A stretch of DNA of 64,000 bases. It comes from Paremcibacter congregatus (GTDB lineage Bacteria; Pseudomonadota; Alphaproteobacteria; Sphingomonadales; Emcibacteraceae). The stretch covers positions 3,875,501 through 3,939,500 of the forward strand of contig NZ_CP041025.1 in NCBI RefSeq assembly GCF_006385135.1, in the 5' to 3' direction. Each line of letters begins with the position of its first letter. Within the stretch, counting starts at the first letter, position 1. Of the stretch, positions 26,125-34,349 are shown piece after piece. The notes beneath the pieces were generated by a model. That model saw only the letters and a list, made by a program, of their open reading frames with translations. It ran no database searches and was not told the origin of the DNA. The position numbers and the translations under genes are program-made.

Positions 26125-29100
26125 TTAGAACCTGAACTTAGCTGTGAGCTGCAGACGACGCGGGTTATAAAAGCTCCGCGCTTCGCCAAAACCCGCGCTG
26201 TTGACTTTGTTCTGAATGTTATAACCGGTCTGTTTATCAAATACGTTAAACAGGTCAGCACGCAACTGGACAGTATAGCCGTTATACACCTCTATATTCT
26301 GGGTATAACTCAGGTCAAGTTGTACATGGGCATCCGTACGACGGGAACCTGCTGGTTCCGCATAACGGCTCGTATCACTTTTACTGCCTGTCAGATGGCT
26401 ATACAGAGAATAATCCCATTTTTCCCACGGCTGGCCGGATTGGGCGATCAAGAAAGCACCAAGTTGCCCATCCCAATCAAACTGGTAATAGCCATAGAGT
26501 TTGAACTGGTGACGACGATCCCCACGCAGGAAACCTTCGCGGAAGTTCCAGAGCTGACGACCCGCACCGTCCGCAATAAAGGAAGATCCGATAAAGGTAT
26601 CTGCATCATTTTTGGTTGTGGTGTTATCTTGGTCAAAGTTACCCGTATACCGGCTCCAGACGTAGGACGCGGATACGAATAGATTCTCAGTGGTATATTC
26701 AGCCTCAGCACTGACTTCCCAATAATGGGTATAAGCATTGTCCAGTTGAGCAATGACATAGGATGATCCACCGATTTCAGCGCGAATATCTGCCAAATTT
26801 GGGACATAATCAGTCGTAGGAGTTCCTGCGGGAGGTTCAAAACGGGACCGGGCATTGTTTTCTGTATCCTCCCAGAAATTCCCGCCTTCACGATAACGTA
26901 CATGAGCTCTCAACATCAACCCATCCGTAATCTGACTATTCCAACCAATCAAAAACTCATCAATTTTACGAGGGCTCATATCTTCCTGGAATACTTTGCC
27001 AGATGACGACCTAACTGACGTGCTCTCAATAATATTGCCGGCTTCGTCGAAGAAAACATCCACTGTTTTTTGTAAATTCCGACCCCAGGACGCTGCCCGG
27101 GCCAAGGAAGATGCAGAAGGATTATAACGCGCATAATTCACATAGACAGCACTGGTATCTGAATAATCCCAATTGATGCCAAAGCGTGGCTGGATCATAT
27201 CAGTCCAGTCAACTTCATACATCTTATACTGGTTTCCTAGCGCCACCTCATAACCTGAGACGGTACCTTCTTTTTCACGCAGCCCTTGACCGAAAAGAAT
27301 ATCGTTGCTGATCAACGCCCCTACATTAATAGTAAAATCACCTGTTTCAATGGTATCATTAATTTCCAAACTCTGCAGTTTCGATTTCGATTTGATTGAA
27401 GGCACCAATGCCGTCCCATCAACCCCTTCAAGACTCATCTGATTGAGGCGAGCGACATAATATACCGGCGTCACTCCGTCCTCAGCAAAGGTCTCTCCCC
27501 CATGGGCTGTAATGATCCCCCATCCATTTGAGTTACGCGCCAGATCTTCTTCAATTTCCTGATATTGATATCCGATATGAACGTCGTGGGTCGTATCCCC
27601 AGCGTAGAAAGACCGGTCATAGGCAACCTCAAAACTGATGCGGGAGAAGTCCTGGTCATTAATTGTAGACCCTCCACCAACAACACCACCCCCGGCTGCC
27701 ACACCATTATCAAGATAGCCATACTTGTTAACCAACGGTGTAGCAAATGCATTAAAGGCATTTGCGGCATTATTATCGGGATGATTAACGTCTGTTTGAT
27801 TGGGGAGGTCCCGCAATTTAGGTACAAGAAATAGCCCCTGTTTATCCAGTGCTGAAACATCCAGCTTACCGTCTAATGAACGAGGAAAGTCAAAAAGTGT
27901 ATCAGGACGCCCTGTTGACTTCAGTTCAAAATTGGTAAATTTAAAACTCAAAGAACTGTCTTCATCCACAATCCAGGAGCCTTCAACAATAGCAATATCC
28001 TGTGCAGTATCCGAACCATTTGCCGCTGAAGCTGCGGTAAAACTTCCTACATCCTCCGTACGATCTGAACGGTCTGACGTCCGGTAACTGGCATCCAGAA
28101 GAATATCATCTGTCGGCGAGAAGGTCAGCTTCCCAAAAAACTCATTACGCTTACTGCTGTAATTCGGAACATCGCCGTAAGCATTGCTCACATTGTCCCG
28201 AGTCTTGGTCGGACGATAATAAGAGGTATAGAAAAATAATCTATCTTTAATGATTGGACCACTGAGATTGGCCGTAATCCAGGTTCTATCTTCATCAAAC
28301 TCTAAGGGTGTATCGCCATTCTTCCGGCTACCGGTCATACCGGCTGTTTGGGTTTTGTAACTAATTTCCCCGTGGAATTCATCCGTACCGCGTTTACTGA
28401 TGGTATTCATCAGGAAACCGCCTGAACGGTTAAAACCAATGGCCGTCGCGCCACCACGCACCACAGACACCTGATCAATATCATGCGAAGATGGTTCCGC
28501 AGACAGTGTCCCGAACATGGGCAGGGAAATATCAACCCCATCAAACTGGTACATATTATCCTGGCCACTGCCACCAGCATTTGGCCCACGACGTGTATCT
28601 TCGGAATATTGCACCCCGGGAATCAATTTTTGCAGATCGCGATAATCCTGACCGACTGGCAGACCTTCAATGGTTGCGGAACTGATGGAGTTCTTCAGGC
28701 TCGCCCGACCGGTAACGACGCTGCTCTGGGTACCCACCACAACAATCTCGTCAAATTCCTGGCTCTGGGCCATATCAACTTTTGATTTTTGTTGTAGTTT
28801 CACCGCTACATTACGCTTTTGTTCACTGCCATCAGGGAATTTAAACGTGAGTACATAATTGCCCGGAGGCAGCAAAGGCAGCTGATACCGGCCATTCTCA
28901 GCGGATGTGGTTGTCCGGGGTTGCGGCAGCACATCTCCTCTGGCTTCAATCGTCACACCGGCAAGAGCTGTTCCGTCTGCCTGGGTAATTCGACCGGTCA
29001 CGCCACCGGCTTGCTGGGCGACGGCGGGCGCACTGATCACCAGCATACTGGAAGCCAAAGCCGCCCAGGTCAAACTCTGGGTCGCACTGAGACGCGGCTT

Positions 29101-29127
29101 CCTCAATAATTTTGAAATTTTTAACAT
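26125..29127 (-). CDS. TonB-dependent receptor with N-terminal carboxypeptidase-like domain
   Basis: Outer-membrane receptor of about 1000 residues. Start at ATG 29127, which has AAAGGAAACGA directly upstream; the frame continues 47 codons further but without a start signal. The signal peptide ends near APAVAQQ. It is followed by a carboxypeptidase regulatory-like beta-sandwich (GVTGRITQADGTALAGVTI), a TonB-box-like FDEIVVVGT, a plug domain and a long barrel ending in LQLTAKFRF. This Oar/CarboxypepD_reg architecture is common among receptors for large oligomers. At least three ATACCAATT-type half-sites precede it, tying it to the peptidoglycan regulon. Import of larger muropeptides or glycan chains is inferred. 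Confidence 0.92.
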   Translation of the reverse strand: MLKISKLLRKPRLSATQSLTWAALASSMLVISAPAVAQQAGGVTGRITQADGTALAGVTIEARGDVLPQPRTTTSAENGRYQLPLLPPGNYVLTFKFPDGSEQKRNVAVKLQQKSKVDMAQSQEFDEIVVVGTQSSVVTGRASLKNSISSATIEGLPVGQDYRDLQKLIPGVQYSEDTRRGPNAGGSGQDNMYQFDGVDISLPMFGTLSAEPSSHDIDQVSVVRGGATAIGFNRSGGFLMNTISKRGTDEFHGEISYKTQTAGMTGSRKNGDTPLEFDEDRTWITANLSGPIIKDRLFFYTSYYRPTKTRDNVSNAYGDVPNYSSKRNEFFGKLTFSPTDDILLDASYRTSDRSDRTEDVGSFTAASAANGSDTAQDIAIVEGSWIVDEDSSLSFKFTNFELKSTGRPDTLFDFPRSLDGKLDVSALDKQGLFLVPKLRDLPNQTDVNHPDNNAANAFNAFATPLVNKYGYLDNGVAAGGGVVGGGSTINDQDFSRISFEVAYDRSFYAGDTTHDVHIGYQYQEIEEDLARNSNGWGIITAHGGETFAEDGVTPVYYVARLNQMSLEGVDGTALVPSIKSKSKLQSLEINDTIETGDFTINVGALISNDILFGQGLREKEGTVSGYEVALGNQYKMYEVDWTDMIQPRFGINWDYSDTSAVYVNYARYNPSASSLARAASWGRNLQKTVDVFFDEAGNIIESTSVRSSSGKVFQEDMSPRKIDEFLIGWNSQITDGLMLRAHVRYREGGNFWEDTENNARSRFEPPAGTPTTDYVPNLADIRAEIGGSSYVIAQLDNAYTHYWEVSAEAEYTTENLFVSASYVWSRYTGNFDQDNTTTKNDADTFIGSSFIADGAGRQLWNFREGFLRGDRRHQFKLYGYYQFDWDGQLGAFLIAQSGQPWEKWDYSLYSHLTGSKSDTSRYAEPAGSRRTDAHVQLDLSYTQNIEVYNGYTVQLRADLFNVFDKQTGYNIQNKVNSAGFGEARSFYNPRRLQLTAKFRF

Positions 29128-29200
29128 TCGTTTCCTTTCCCTTATGATCACTACAGTAAATTTAAGTGGCTTTGTGGTTCTTATAGTTGTTAGAAACATT

Positions 29201-29293
29201 ACCAATTTCAGGAGCAAAGTCAAATACCAATTCAAGTCCTTTGTGAGAAAAACGCTAAATACCGGCAATTTTACCGATAATAAGATACCAATT
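29201..29293 (-). promoter_or_regulatory. Array of AATTGGTAT-type half-sites upstream of TBDR
   Basis: Read on the plus strand, ACCAATT lies at 29201-29207, ATACCAATT at 29224-29232, ATACCGG at 29259-29265 and ATACCAATT at 29285-29293. Successive spacings are 25, 35 and 26 nt. This is the densest cluster of the motif in the window, suggesting several regulator dimers bind here. Confidence 0.5.
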
Positions 29294-29445
29294 TAAGACC
29301 TTTATATAAGTCCTTTCCATTTTCCTTTGCCATGTGATATAGCTGATTCATGGAAAACGGATGTCGAGAACAAAGAAAACTTATTCTTACTTGCCTACAG
29401 AGCTTACCTTTTCTTTCGAACGGACTGGTCTGGCAAAGACCTCTG

Positions 29446-29460
29446 CTGGTCTATGACCAG
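29446..29460. promoter_or_regulatory. DasR/NagR-like palindrome upstream of amidase gene
   Basis: CTGGTC-TAT-GACCAG is a perfect palindrome close to the known DasR/NagR-type consensus TGGTCTAGACCA. Further TGGTC half-sites lie at 29426-29430 (ACTGGTC) and just after it (AATTGGTC). It is about 150 bp before the amidase start. Confidence 0.5.
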
Positions 29461-29610
29461 TTAATTGGTCTTCTTCTTGGGTACAAAAAACGGAATAGAA
29501 GAGCTGTGACCGGCTGGCACACTCCCATGCTTCGAGGTGTGATAAAACAGTTACTCCTTCTCAATTTCCACTGGACACATAATGATTTATTGATTTAGGC
29601 TTTATTCGTG

Positions 29611-30705
29611 ATGACAAAAAATATCTTTACCCCCGCCCCCAAACGCGTCCTGCTTCGGCATTCCTTGTTGGTTGCCAGTTTACTTTCTCTCTCCGCCTGT
29701 TTTCACAACAGTGGCACAGTCCGTTTGCCGTCTGAAAACTTCAACAGTCGCATTAGCGTCATTGTGCTTCATCATACGGCGACAAATTTTGAAGATGCCG
29801 TCAATATTCTGACCCACGCCTCCTCCAATTCGGTAAGCTCCCACTATTTGGTGCCAGAACCCGATGACGCCACATACACTGACGACAAGTTGAAGGTTTT
29901 TGAACTTGTCCCCGAATCACAACGCGCCTGGCATGCCGGACGCAGTTACTGGGCAGGAAAACAGGGACTCAATGACCAATCCATTGGCATTGAAATTGTC
30001 AATAAAGTCCATTGTGTGCCATACGATCCCCTCCCCCTTCTCTATGCAGAAAATACCGCGCATCAAGAAATGGGCCTGCCTGTCAAAACGGATTCTCCTG
30101 TTAAAACAGACATGCCTTTGGAGGAGAGCCTGCCTGTAGAGTTGGGTCTGCCTATTGAAACGAGCTCACATGAAAAGCCTGAAGCAACTGCCCCGGCTGC
30201 AGAGGCTGCCCCCCCTGAATATCCTAAGGATTTATGTTTTTACCCGGATTTTGCTGAATCACAGATCAGTGTACTGATCGAACTTTTGCAAGACATTCAT
30301 GAACGCTATCCCGACTTGGACCCCACCAACATTGTTGGCCATTCGGACATTGCTCCAGACCGCAAGATCGACCCAGGCCCCCGTTTCCCCTGGCAGAGGC
30401 TGTACCAGCTCGGCTATGGCGCCTGGTATGATGATGACACGGTAACGCGTTATTGGAAAAAATTTATCGCGGCCCCTCTCCCCCTGATCACTGTCCAAAA
30501 AGCCCTTCACGCCTACGGTTATGAGATAGAGGAAACAGGGGTGTTGGACGAACAAACACGTAATGTTCTGCGGGCCTTCCAGATGCACTTTCGCCCTTCC
30601 GCCGTCACCAGCAAACCAACAGTGGAAAGCACAGCCATTTTATATGCCTTGATTGAAAAATATCGTCCTGAAGCTTTGGAGAGCCTAAATGGTAGTGTCA
30701 AATAA
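29611..30705 (+). CDS. N-acetylmuramoyl-L-alanine amidase lipoprotein (AmiD-like)
   Basis: Predicted lipoprotein of about 364 residues (lipobox LSAC near residue 30) with an Amidase_2/PGRP domain. The Zn-binding His is in IVLHHTA, the conserved Glu in IGIEIVN, and a second His and Asp lie in VGHSDIAPDRKIDPGP. A C-terminal peptidoglycan-binding domain follows (about 295-350). AmiD-type enzymes cut the MurNAc-L-Ala bond and accept anhydro-muropeptides. An unusual insertion (about 148-200) consists of imperfect Pro/Glu-rich repeats such as GLPVKTDSPVKTD and SLPVELGLPIETS, splitting the catalytic domain. GTG at 29608 is an alternative start one codon upstream. The last few codons abut an IS remnant and may be foreign. 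Confidence 0.88.
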   Translation: MTKNIFTPAPKRVLLRHSLLVASLLSLSACFHNSGTVRLPSENFNSRISVIVLHHTATNFEDAVNILTHASSNSVSSHYLVPEPDDATYTDDKLKVFELVPESQRAWHAGRSYWAGKQGLNDQSIGIEIVNKVHCVPYDPLPLLYAENTAHQEMGLPVKTDSPVKTDMPLEESLPVELGLPIETSSHEKPEATAPAAEAAPPEYPKDLCFYPDFAESQISVLIELLQDIHERYPDLDPTNIVGHSDIAPDRKIDPGPRFPWQRLYQLGYGAWYDDDTVTRYWKKFIAAPLPLITVQKALHAYGYEIEETGVLDEQTRNVLRAFQMHFRPSAVTSKPTVESTAILYALIEKYRPEALESLNGSVK

Positions 30706-30766
30706 ACTATCGCTTCGATTAGGTTCGGGATCTATTAATTTAGGAAATTTCGATTTGGTATAATTT

Positions 30767-30808
30767 ATGATCACTCATGGTATAAGGAGACACCCCATGA
30801 GTGATCAT
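30767..30808 (+). repeat. Perfect 14-bp inverted repeat around the transposase ribosome-binding site
   Basis: ATGATCACTCATGG (30767-30780) pairs with CCATGAGTGATCAT (30795-30808). The 14-nt loop contains AAGGAG, and the start codon is in the right arm. In transcripts reading through from outside, such a hairpin would hide the start codon, a known way for insertion sequences to limit transposase translation. Confidence 0.6.
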
Positions 30809-30967
30809 TTTGATTTGTCATACCATCAATTAGATTATATTCGGCCCTATTTCCCAAAGTCCCATGTCAAACTACCTCGTACTTCCCCCCCACAATTAAT
30901 TGGTTCTGTGCAATTTAATGCTGTAATTCCTTCAAGGCTTACAAGAAAGTTCCCGTTTACATTGTGA
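30797..30967 (+). pseudogene. Truncated IS5-family transposase N-terminus
   Basis: The first roughly 33 codons, MSDHFDLSYHQLDYIRPYFP and the next dozen residues, resemble the N-terminus of IS5/IS427-type transposases (DUF4096), which start with a similar F-D-L-S-x-x-Q-W-x-x-I-x-P-x-x-P pattern. After about residue 33 the similarity is lost and the frame ends within 57 codons. No DDE catalytic region follows, so this is an IS remnant. Its outer boundary is unclear, but its left end may reach into the last codons of the amidase gene. Family assignment is from memory of the motif only. Confidence 0.55.
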
Positions 30968-31154
30968 TCACTGAGTGTTTCGTCCTGCGGAATCTTGTAA
31001 CCAACGCTGCATAATTGAGGCTTCTATTGAAAATTCTTCGCGCTGAAAAAGTTAAAGTGACAGCCCCCTGAGCCGGACCGCTTTAAAAACCGTGCCAGCC
31101 GTTTTGCAGCCTATAGGAGATTTTCTGGCTTGTAAAATCGCAGGATGTTGAATC

Positions 31155-31192
31155 AAAAAAGCCTGCCAATACAGTGCACTAGCAGGCTTTTT
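31155..31192. terminator. Terminator adjacent to the degenerate tRNA fragment
   Basis: GCCTGC (31161-31166) pairs with GCAGGC (31182-31187), with A6 before and T5 after, so it can act on both strands. On the minus strand it lies about 10 nt beyond the 3' end of the tRNA-like sequence at 31202-31260, as expected for a tRNA terminator. Confidence 0.65.
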
Positions 31193-31201
31193 ATGTGTAT
31201 T

Positions 31202-31351
31202 CTTGGTTGCATTGATATGATTTAAACCTATGACCTTCAGGTTATGATCCTGATGGGGTATATTATAACCTATTGTAAATAAACGATATAAAATCAAAAT
31301 AATATTTTCCGTGCTAGAAACCGTGCTAACTCCGAACCGCCTCAAATGCAA
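31202..31351 (-). repeat. Left direct repeat of island (degenerate tRNA-CAT 3' half plus att-like arm)
   Basis: Aligns over about 150 bp with 50071-50221. Identity is strongest in CCTTCAGGTTATGATCCTGA, which is an anticodon arm with anticodon CAT on the minus strand, in TTGTAAATAAACGATATAA, and in CCGTGCTAGAAACCGTGCTA. The T-arm portion (31202-31231) is degenerate compared with the right copy. The 5' half of a tRNA is absent, so this is not a functional tRNA. I interpret it as an attachment-site duplicate. Confidence 0.65.
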
Positions 31352-31585
31352 AATGAGTATCAAAAAATTTCATGTCTGCTCGCTCACAATTCAATCTCGT
31401 CTTCACACCTACCAGAAAATTCTAAGTCTTGTTACATCACAAAGCAATCCCTCTCTGAACCAGAATTCCTCATAATGGCTCTTAGATTAATTTTCCTTAT
31501 GGAACGATGAAAAAGGATCATTTGTTGTTTTTCCGCCCTTTCTTTACCTGTTGAGTTAACGCTTAATTCCAGGAGAGAAAAATTT

Positions 31586-33217
31586 ATGACACGTTTGTCA
31601 GGGGCTGATGCCATTTTGCAGTCCGTTATCAATAATGGAGTCGATACCATTTTTGGCCTGCCCGGGGGGCAGCTCGATTATTTCTTTGATGCGATGTATC
31701 ATGAAAAAAGTCGGGTGAACCTCATCGGCACCCGTCATGAACAGGGCGCGGCCTACATGGCTTTTGGCTATGCCCGCTCCACCGGTAAAGTCGGCACCTA
31801 TACGGTTGTTCCCGGCCCGGGCGTGCTCAACAGCACCGCTGCGCTCTGTTCCGCCTATGCCACAGATACCCCCGTGCTCTGTATCACCGGCCAGATCCCG
31901 TCCCGGTCCATCGGCAAGGGCTACGGTGAACTGCATGAATTGCCGGATCAACTGGCCACCCTGAAAAGCCTGACCAAATACGCTGAACGGATCGAACATC
32001 CTTCTCAGGCCCCCGATGTGGTCAATCAGGCCTTCAAGGCCCTTACATCCGGCCGTCCCCGTCCGGTTTCCCTCGAAATGCCGATGGATATCATGGCGAT
32101 GGAGAGTGATGTCACCCTGCAAACCGCTTATGAAAACACCCCGCTTGCACCGGATCTGGACAGAATCAAGGCAGCCGCCAAAATCCTGGGACGCGCCAAA
32201 CGTCCCCTGATTGTGGTGGGCGGCGGCGCTATTCATGCTGCTGCAGAGGTCCAGGAAATTGCCGAAATGCTACAGGCGCCCGTGGTATCCTTCCGCAGTG
32301 GCCGCGGCATTGTCAGTGACCAACATTATCTTGGGCAAAACTATCCCGCCGGGCATCAACTCTGGGCTGACGCCGATGTGATTCTGGGAATCGGCACCAG
32401 GCTGCAGTTGCAACAGCAGTTCTGGGGAACCGACGATGATCTGAAGATCATCCGCATTGATATTGACCCCGTGGAAATTGACCGCATCACTGTGCCAGAG
32501 GTCGGCATTGTCGGTGATGCAAAACTGTCCCTGCAAAACCTCATCCCGGAAGTTGGCCGTCATAATGATAAACGCGAAAGCCGTGAAGAGGAGTTGAACG
32601 GACTCAAGCACAGCATGCTGCAAAAAATCGGCAAGGTTCAGCCGCAGATGTCCTACCTTGAAGTCATTCGGCAGGAACTGCCCGAAGACGGGTATTTCTG
32701 TGACGAGATCACTCAGGTTGGCTTTACGTCATGGTATGGTTTCCCGGTGTATGAACCCCGCCATCTGATCACCTGCGGGTATCAGGGCACACTGGGTTAT
32801 GGATACGCCACGGCGCTGGGCGTCAAGGTGGCCCACCCGGACAAGGCCGTGATCTCTGTCACCGGGGACGGCGGGTTTCTTTTTACCGCAACTGAACTTG
32901 CCACCGCCGTACAATATGGCATCAATCTGGTGACCATCATCTTTAACAACAATAAATTCGGCAATGTTCAGCGCCAGCAAAAGGAATGGTTCGGCGGTCG
33001 TTTGATTACATCTGATCTGCATAATCCCGATTTTGTCAAATTTGCCGAAAGCTTTGGCGCCGCCGCCTACCGCACCAACAGCCCGGAAGGTCTGCGCCAG
33101 TTTATCCGTAAAGGCCTGGCCCATAATGGCCCGACCATCATCGAAGTCGAAATTACCGAAGACATGGCATCACCGTGGGAGTTTATTTTAACACCGCCCG
33201 TTCGCGGCCAGAAATAA
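31586..33217 (+). CDS. ThDP-dependent enzyme (acetolactate synthase/2-oxoacid decarboxylase family)
   Basis: Thiamine-diphosphate enzyme of 543 residues in the usual three-domain order. The N-terminal PYR domain has catalytic Glu52 in TRHEQGAA, the central domain has LIVVGGGAI, and the C-terminal PP domain has the GDGGFLFTATELATA cofactor motif ending in IIFNNN. Family members decarboxylate 2-oxoacids or ligate aldehydes, and sequence alone does not tell which. The next two genes encode a HisC-like aminotransferase (36 nt on) and an aldehyde dehydrogenase (4 nt on), suggesting amino acid to oxoacid to aldehyde to acid. Regulatory-subunit genes typical of biosynthetic acetolactate synthase are absent, which argues against a housekeeping IlvB. 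Confidence 0.85.
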   Translation: MTRLSGADAILQSVINNGVDTIFGLPGGQLDYFFDAMYHEKSRVNLIGTRHEQGAAYMAFGYARSTGKVGTYTVVPGPGVLNSTAALCSAYATDTPVLCITGQIPSRSIGKGYGELHELPDQLATLKSLTKYAERIEHPSQAPDVVNQAFKALTSGRPRPVSLEMPMDIMAMESDVTLQTAYENTPLAPDLDRIKAAAKILGRAKRPLIVVGGGAIHAAAEVQEIAEMLQAPVVSFRSGRGIVSDQHYLGQNYPAGHQLWADADVILGIGTRLQLQQQFWGTDDDLKIIRIDIDPVEIDRITVPEVGIVGDAKLSLQNLIPEVGRHNDKRESREEELNGLKHSMLQKIGKVQPQMSYLEVIRQELPEDGYFCDEITQVGFTSWYGFPVYEPRHLITCGYQGTLGYGYATALGVKVAHPDKAVISVTGDGGFLFTATELATAVQYGINLVTIIFNNNKFGNVQRQQKEWFGGRLITSDLHNPDFVKFAESFGAAAYRTNSPEGLRQFIRKGLAHNGPTIIEVEITEDMASPWEFILTPPVRGQK

Positions 33218-33253
33218 GCCAGAATAAGAAAAATAAGAAAGACATAAGAGCAT

Positions 33254-34345
33254 ATGACACATCTCACCGCACGCCCAGGCATTCTCAAGATCGCCCCCTA
33301 TAAACAGGGGGCAAGTGAAGTGGACGGGATCACAAGTCCGATTAAATTATCGTCCAATGAATCTCCTCTGGGACCCAGCCCGCGCGCCATTGCTGCTTAT
33401 GAAAAAGCCGCCGCCGAATTGTTTCGCTATCCCGACGGGTCGCAGCATAATCTGATTGCCGCAATTGCGGGTCGTTTTGACCTGCCGGAAAGCAAATTGA
33501 TCTGCGGCAACGGATCTGATGAACTGATTCAGATGCTGATCCGCGCCTATGTCGGGCCGGAAGATGAAATCATCATCAGCGAACAGGCCTTCGCCATGTG
33601 CCGCGTCCATGCCCTGGCCCAGGGCGCCACCGTTGTAACGGCCCCCGAACCGGACCTTGTGGCCGATGTCGACCAGATACTGGCTCTGCTGACCTCCCGC
33701 ACCCGGATGGTCGCCCTCGCCAGCCCCAACAACCCCGCCGGGCGTTATCTGACAAAAACGGAACTGCACCGCCTGCATGAAAACCTGCCGGAAAATATTC
33801 TGCTTCTCGTCGACAGCGCCTATGCGGACTATGTCGAGGCCGAAGATTACGACCCGGGCTTGATGCTGGCCAACACCACAAAGAATGTTGTCATGACCCG
33901 CACCTTTTCCAAACTTTACGGTCTGTCCGCCCTGCGAATCGGCTGGGCGCTCTGTCACGAAAGCATCATTGATATTCTGCAACGGATCCGCACGCCTTTT
34001 AATACCAACGCCCCCGCCCTCGCCGCCGCGGAACAGGCCATTCTTGATGTCGCCTATGAAACCACGGTGCGCGCGCATAACACCGTCTGGCTTGAGAAAC
34101 TCTCCGCAACCCTCACCGATCTCGGTATTGAAGTCATTCCCAGCGTCGCGAACTTCATTTTGATGCGCTTTCCAAATGATCCGGCCAAAAACGCCGAAAG
34201 CGCCTGGCGGTTTTTGCTGTCCAAAGGCATCATTCCCCGTCCGGTCGGCGCCGGCGGTCCCGCCAATTGCCTGCGGGTTACCATCGGGCTTGATTCAGAA
34301 AATGAAGCCGTGATTGCCGCTCTGAGCGAATTTATGAAAAGGTAA
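33254..34345 (+). CDS. HisC-like PLP aminotransferase
   Basis: Class I/II aminotransferase of 363 residues. It has the N-terminal LSSNESPLGPSPRA of histidinol-phosphate aminotransferases, ASPNNPAG, the PLP-binding Lys in TFSKLYGLSALRIGW, and a C-terminal Arg segment CLRVTIG. HisC paralogues often act on aromatic amino acids or other side chains. No other histidine genes are nearby, and the operon with a ThDP enzyme and an aldehyde dehydrogenase suggests a catabolic transamination rather than histidine synthesis. True HisC function cannot be excluded. Confidence 0.88.
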   Translation: MTHLTARPGILKIAPYKQGASEVDGITSPIKLSSNESPLGPSPRAIAAYEKAAAELFRYPDGSQHNLIAAIAGRFDLPESKLICGNGSDELIQMLIRAYVGPEDEIIISEQAFAMCRVHALAQGATVVTAPEPDLVADVDQILALLTSRTRMVALASPNNPAGRYLTKTELHRLHENLPENILLLVDSAYADYVEAEDYDPGLMLANTTKNVVMTRTFSKLYGLSALRIGWALCHESIIDILQRIRTPFNTNAPALAAAEQAILDVAYETTVRAHNTVWLEKLSATLTDLGIEVIPSVANFILMRFPNDPAKNAESAWRFLLSKGIIPRPVGAGGPANCLRVTIGLDSENEAVIAALSEFMKR

Positions 34346-34349
34346 CCTC

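Larger units (their letters stand above)
29128..29610. other. Divergent intergenic region between TBDR and amidase genes
   Basis: No credible gene; an 82-codon frame at 29350-29598 shows no family resemblance and overlaps operator-like DNA. The region contains repeated ACCAATT half-sites on the receptor side (29201-29293) and a TGGTC palindrome on the amidase side (29446-29460). It most likely houses divergent promoters. Confidence 0.55.
30706..31585. other. Mobile-element debris and island junction
   Basis: An 880-bp stretch without an intact gene. From left to right it holds an inverted repeat enclosing a ribosome-binding site, a truncated IS5-type transposase start, a GC-rich segment similar to the att repeats (31070-31110), a terminator hairpin, and a degenerate tRNA 3' half with the left copy of the island direct repeat. 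The ThDP enzyme gene starts at 31586 with AGGAGAG upstream. Confidence 0.6.

Noticed and set aside
26125-29268. Upstream start at 29268 for the large TBDR
   Set aside because: The extra 47 residues are not signal-like and cover ATACCAATT half-sites; ATG 29127 has a good ribosome-binding site and precedes the signal peptide.
29199-29293. CRISPR-like or iteron array
   Set aside because: The repeated element is only 7-9 bp with uneven spacing of 25-35 nt and no spacers of uniform length; regulator half-sites fit better.
29350-29598. 82-codon open frame before the amidase gene
   Set aside because: No family resemblance or start signal; its DNA contains the TGGTC palindromes that better explain it as regulatory.
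33347-34078. 243-codon minus-strand frame opposite the aminotransferase gene
   Set aside because: It is an antisense shadow of a well-supported gene, rich in Gly/Arg/Gln as expected from the GC pattern of the sense codons.
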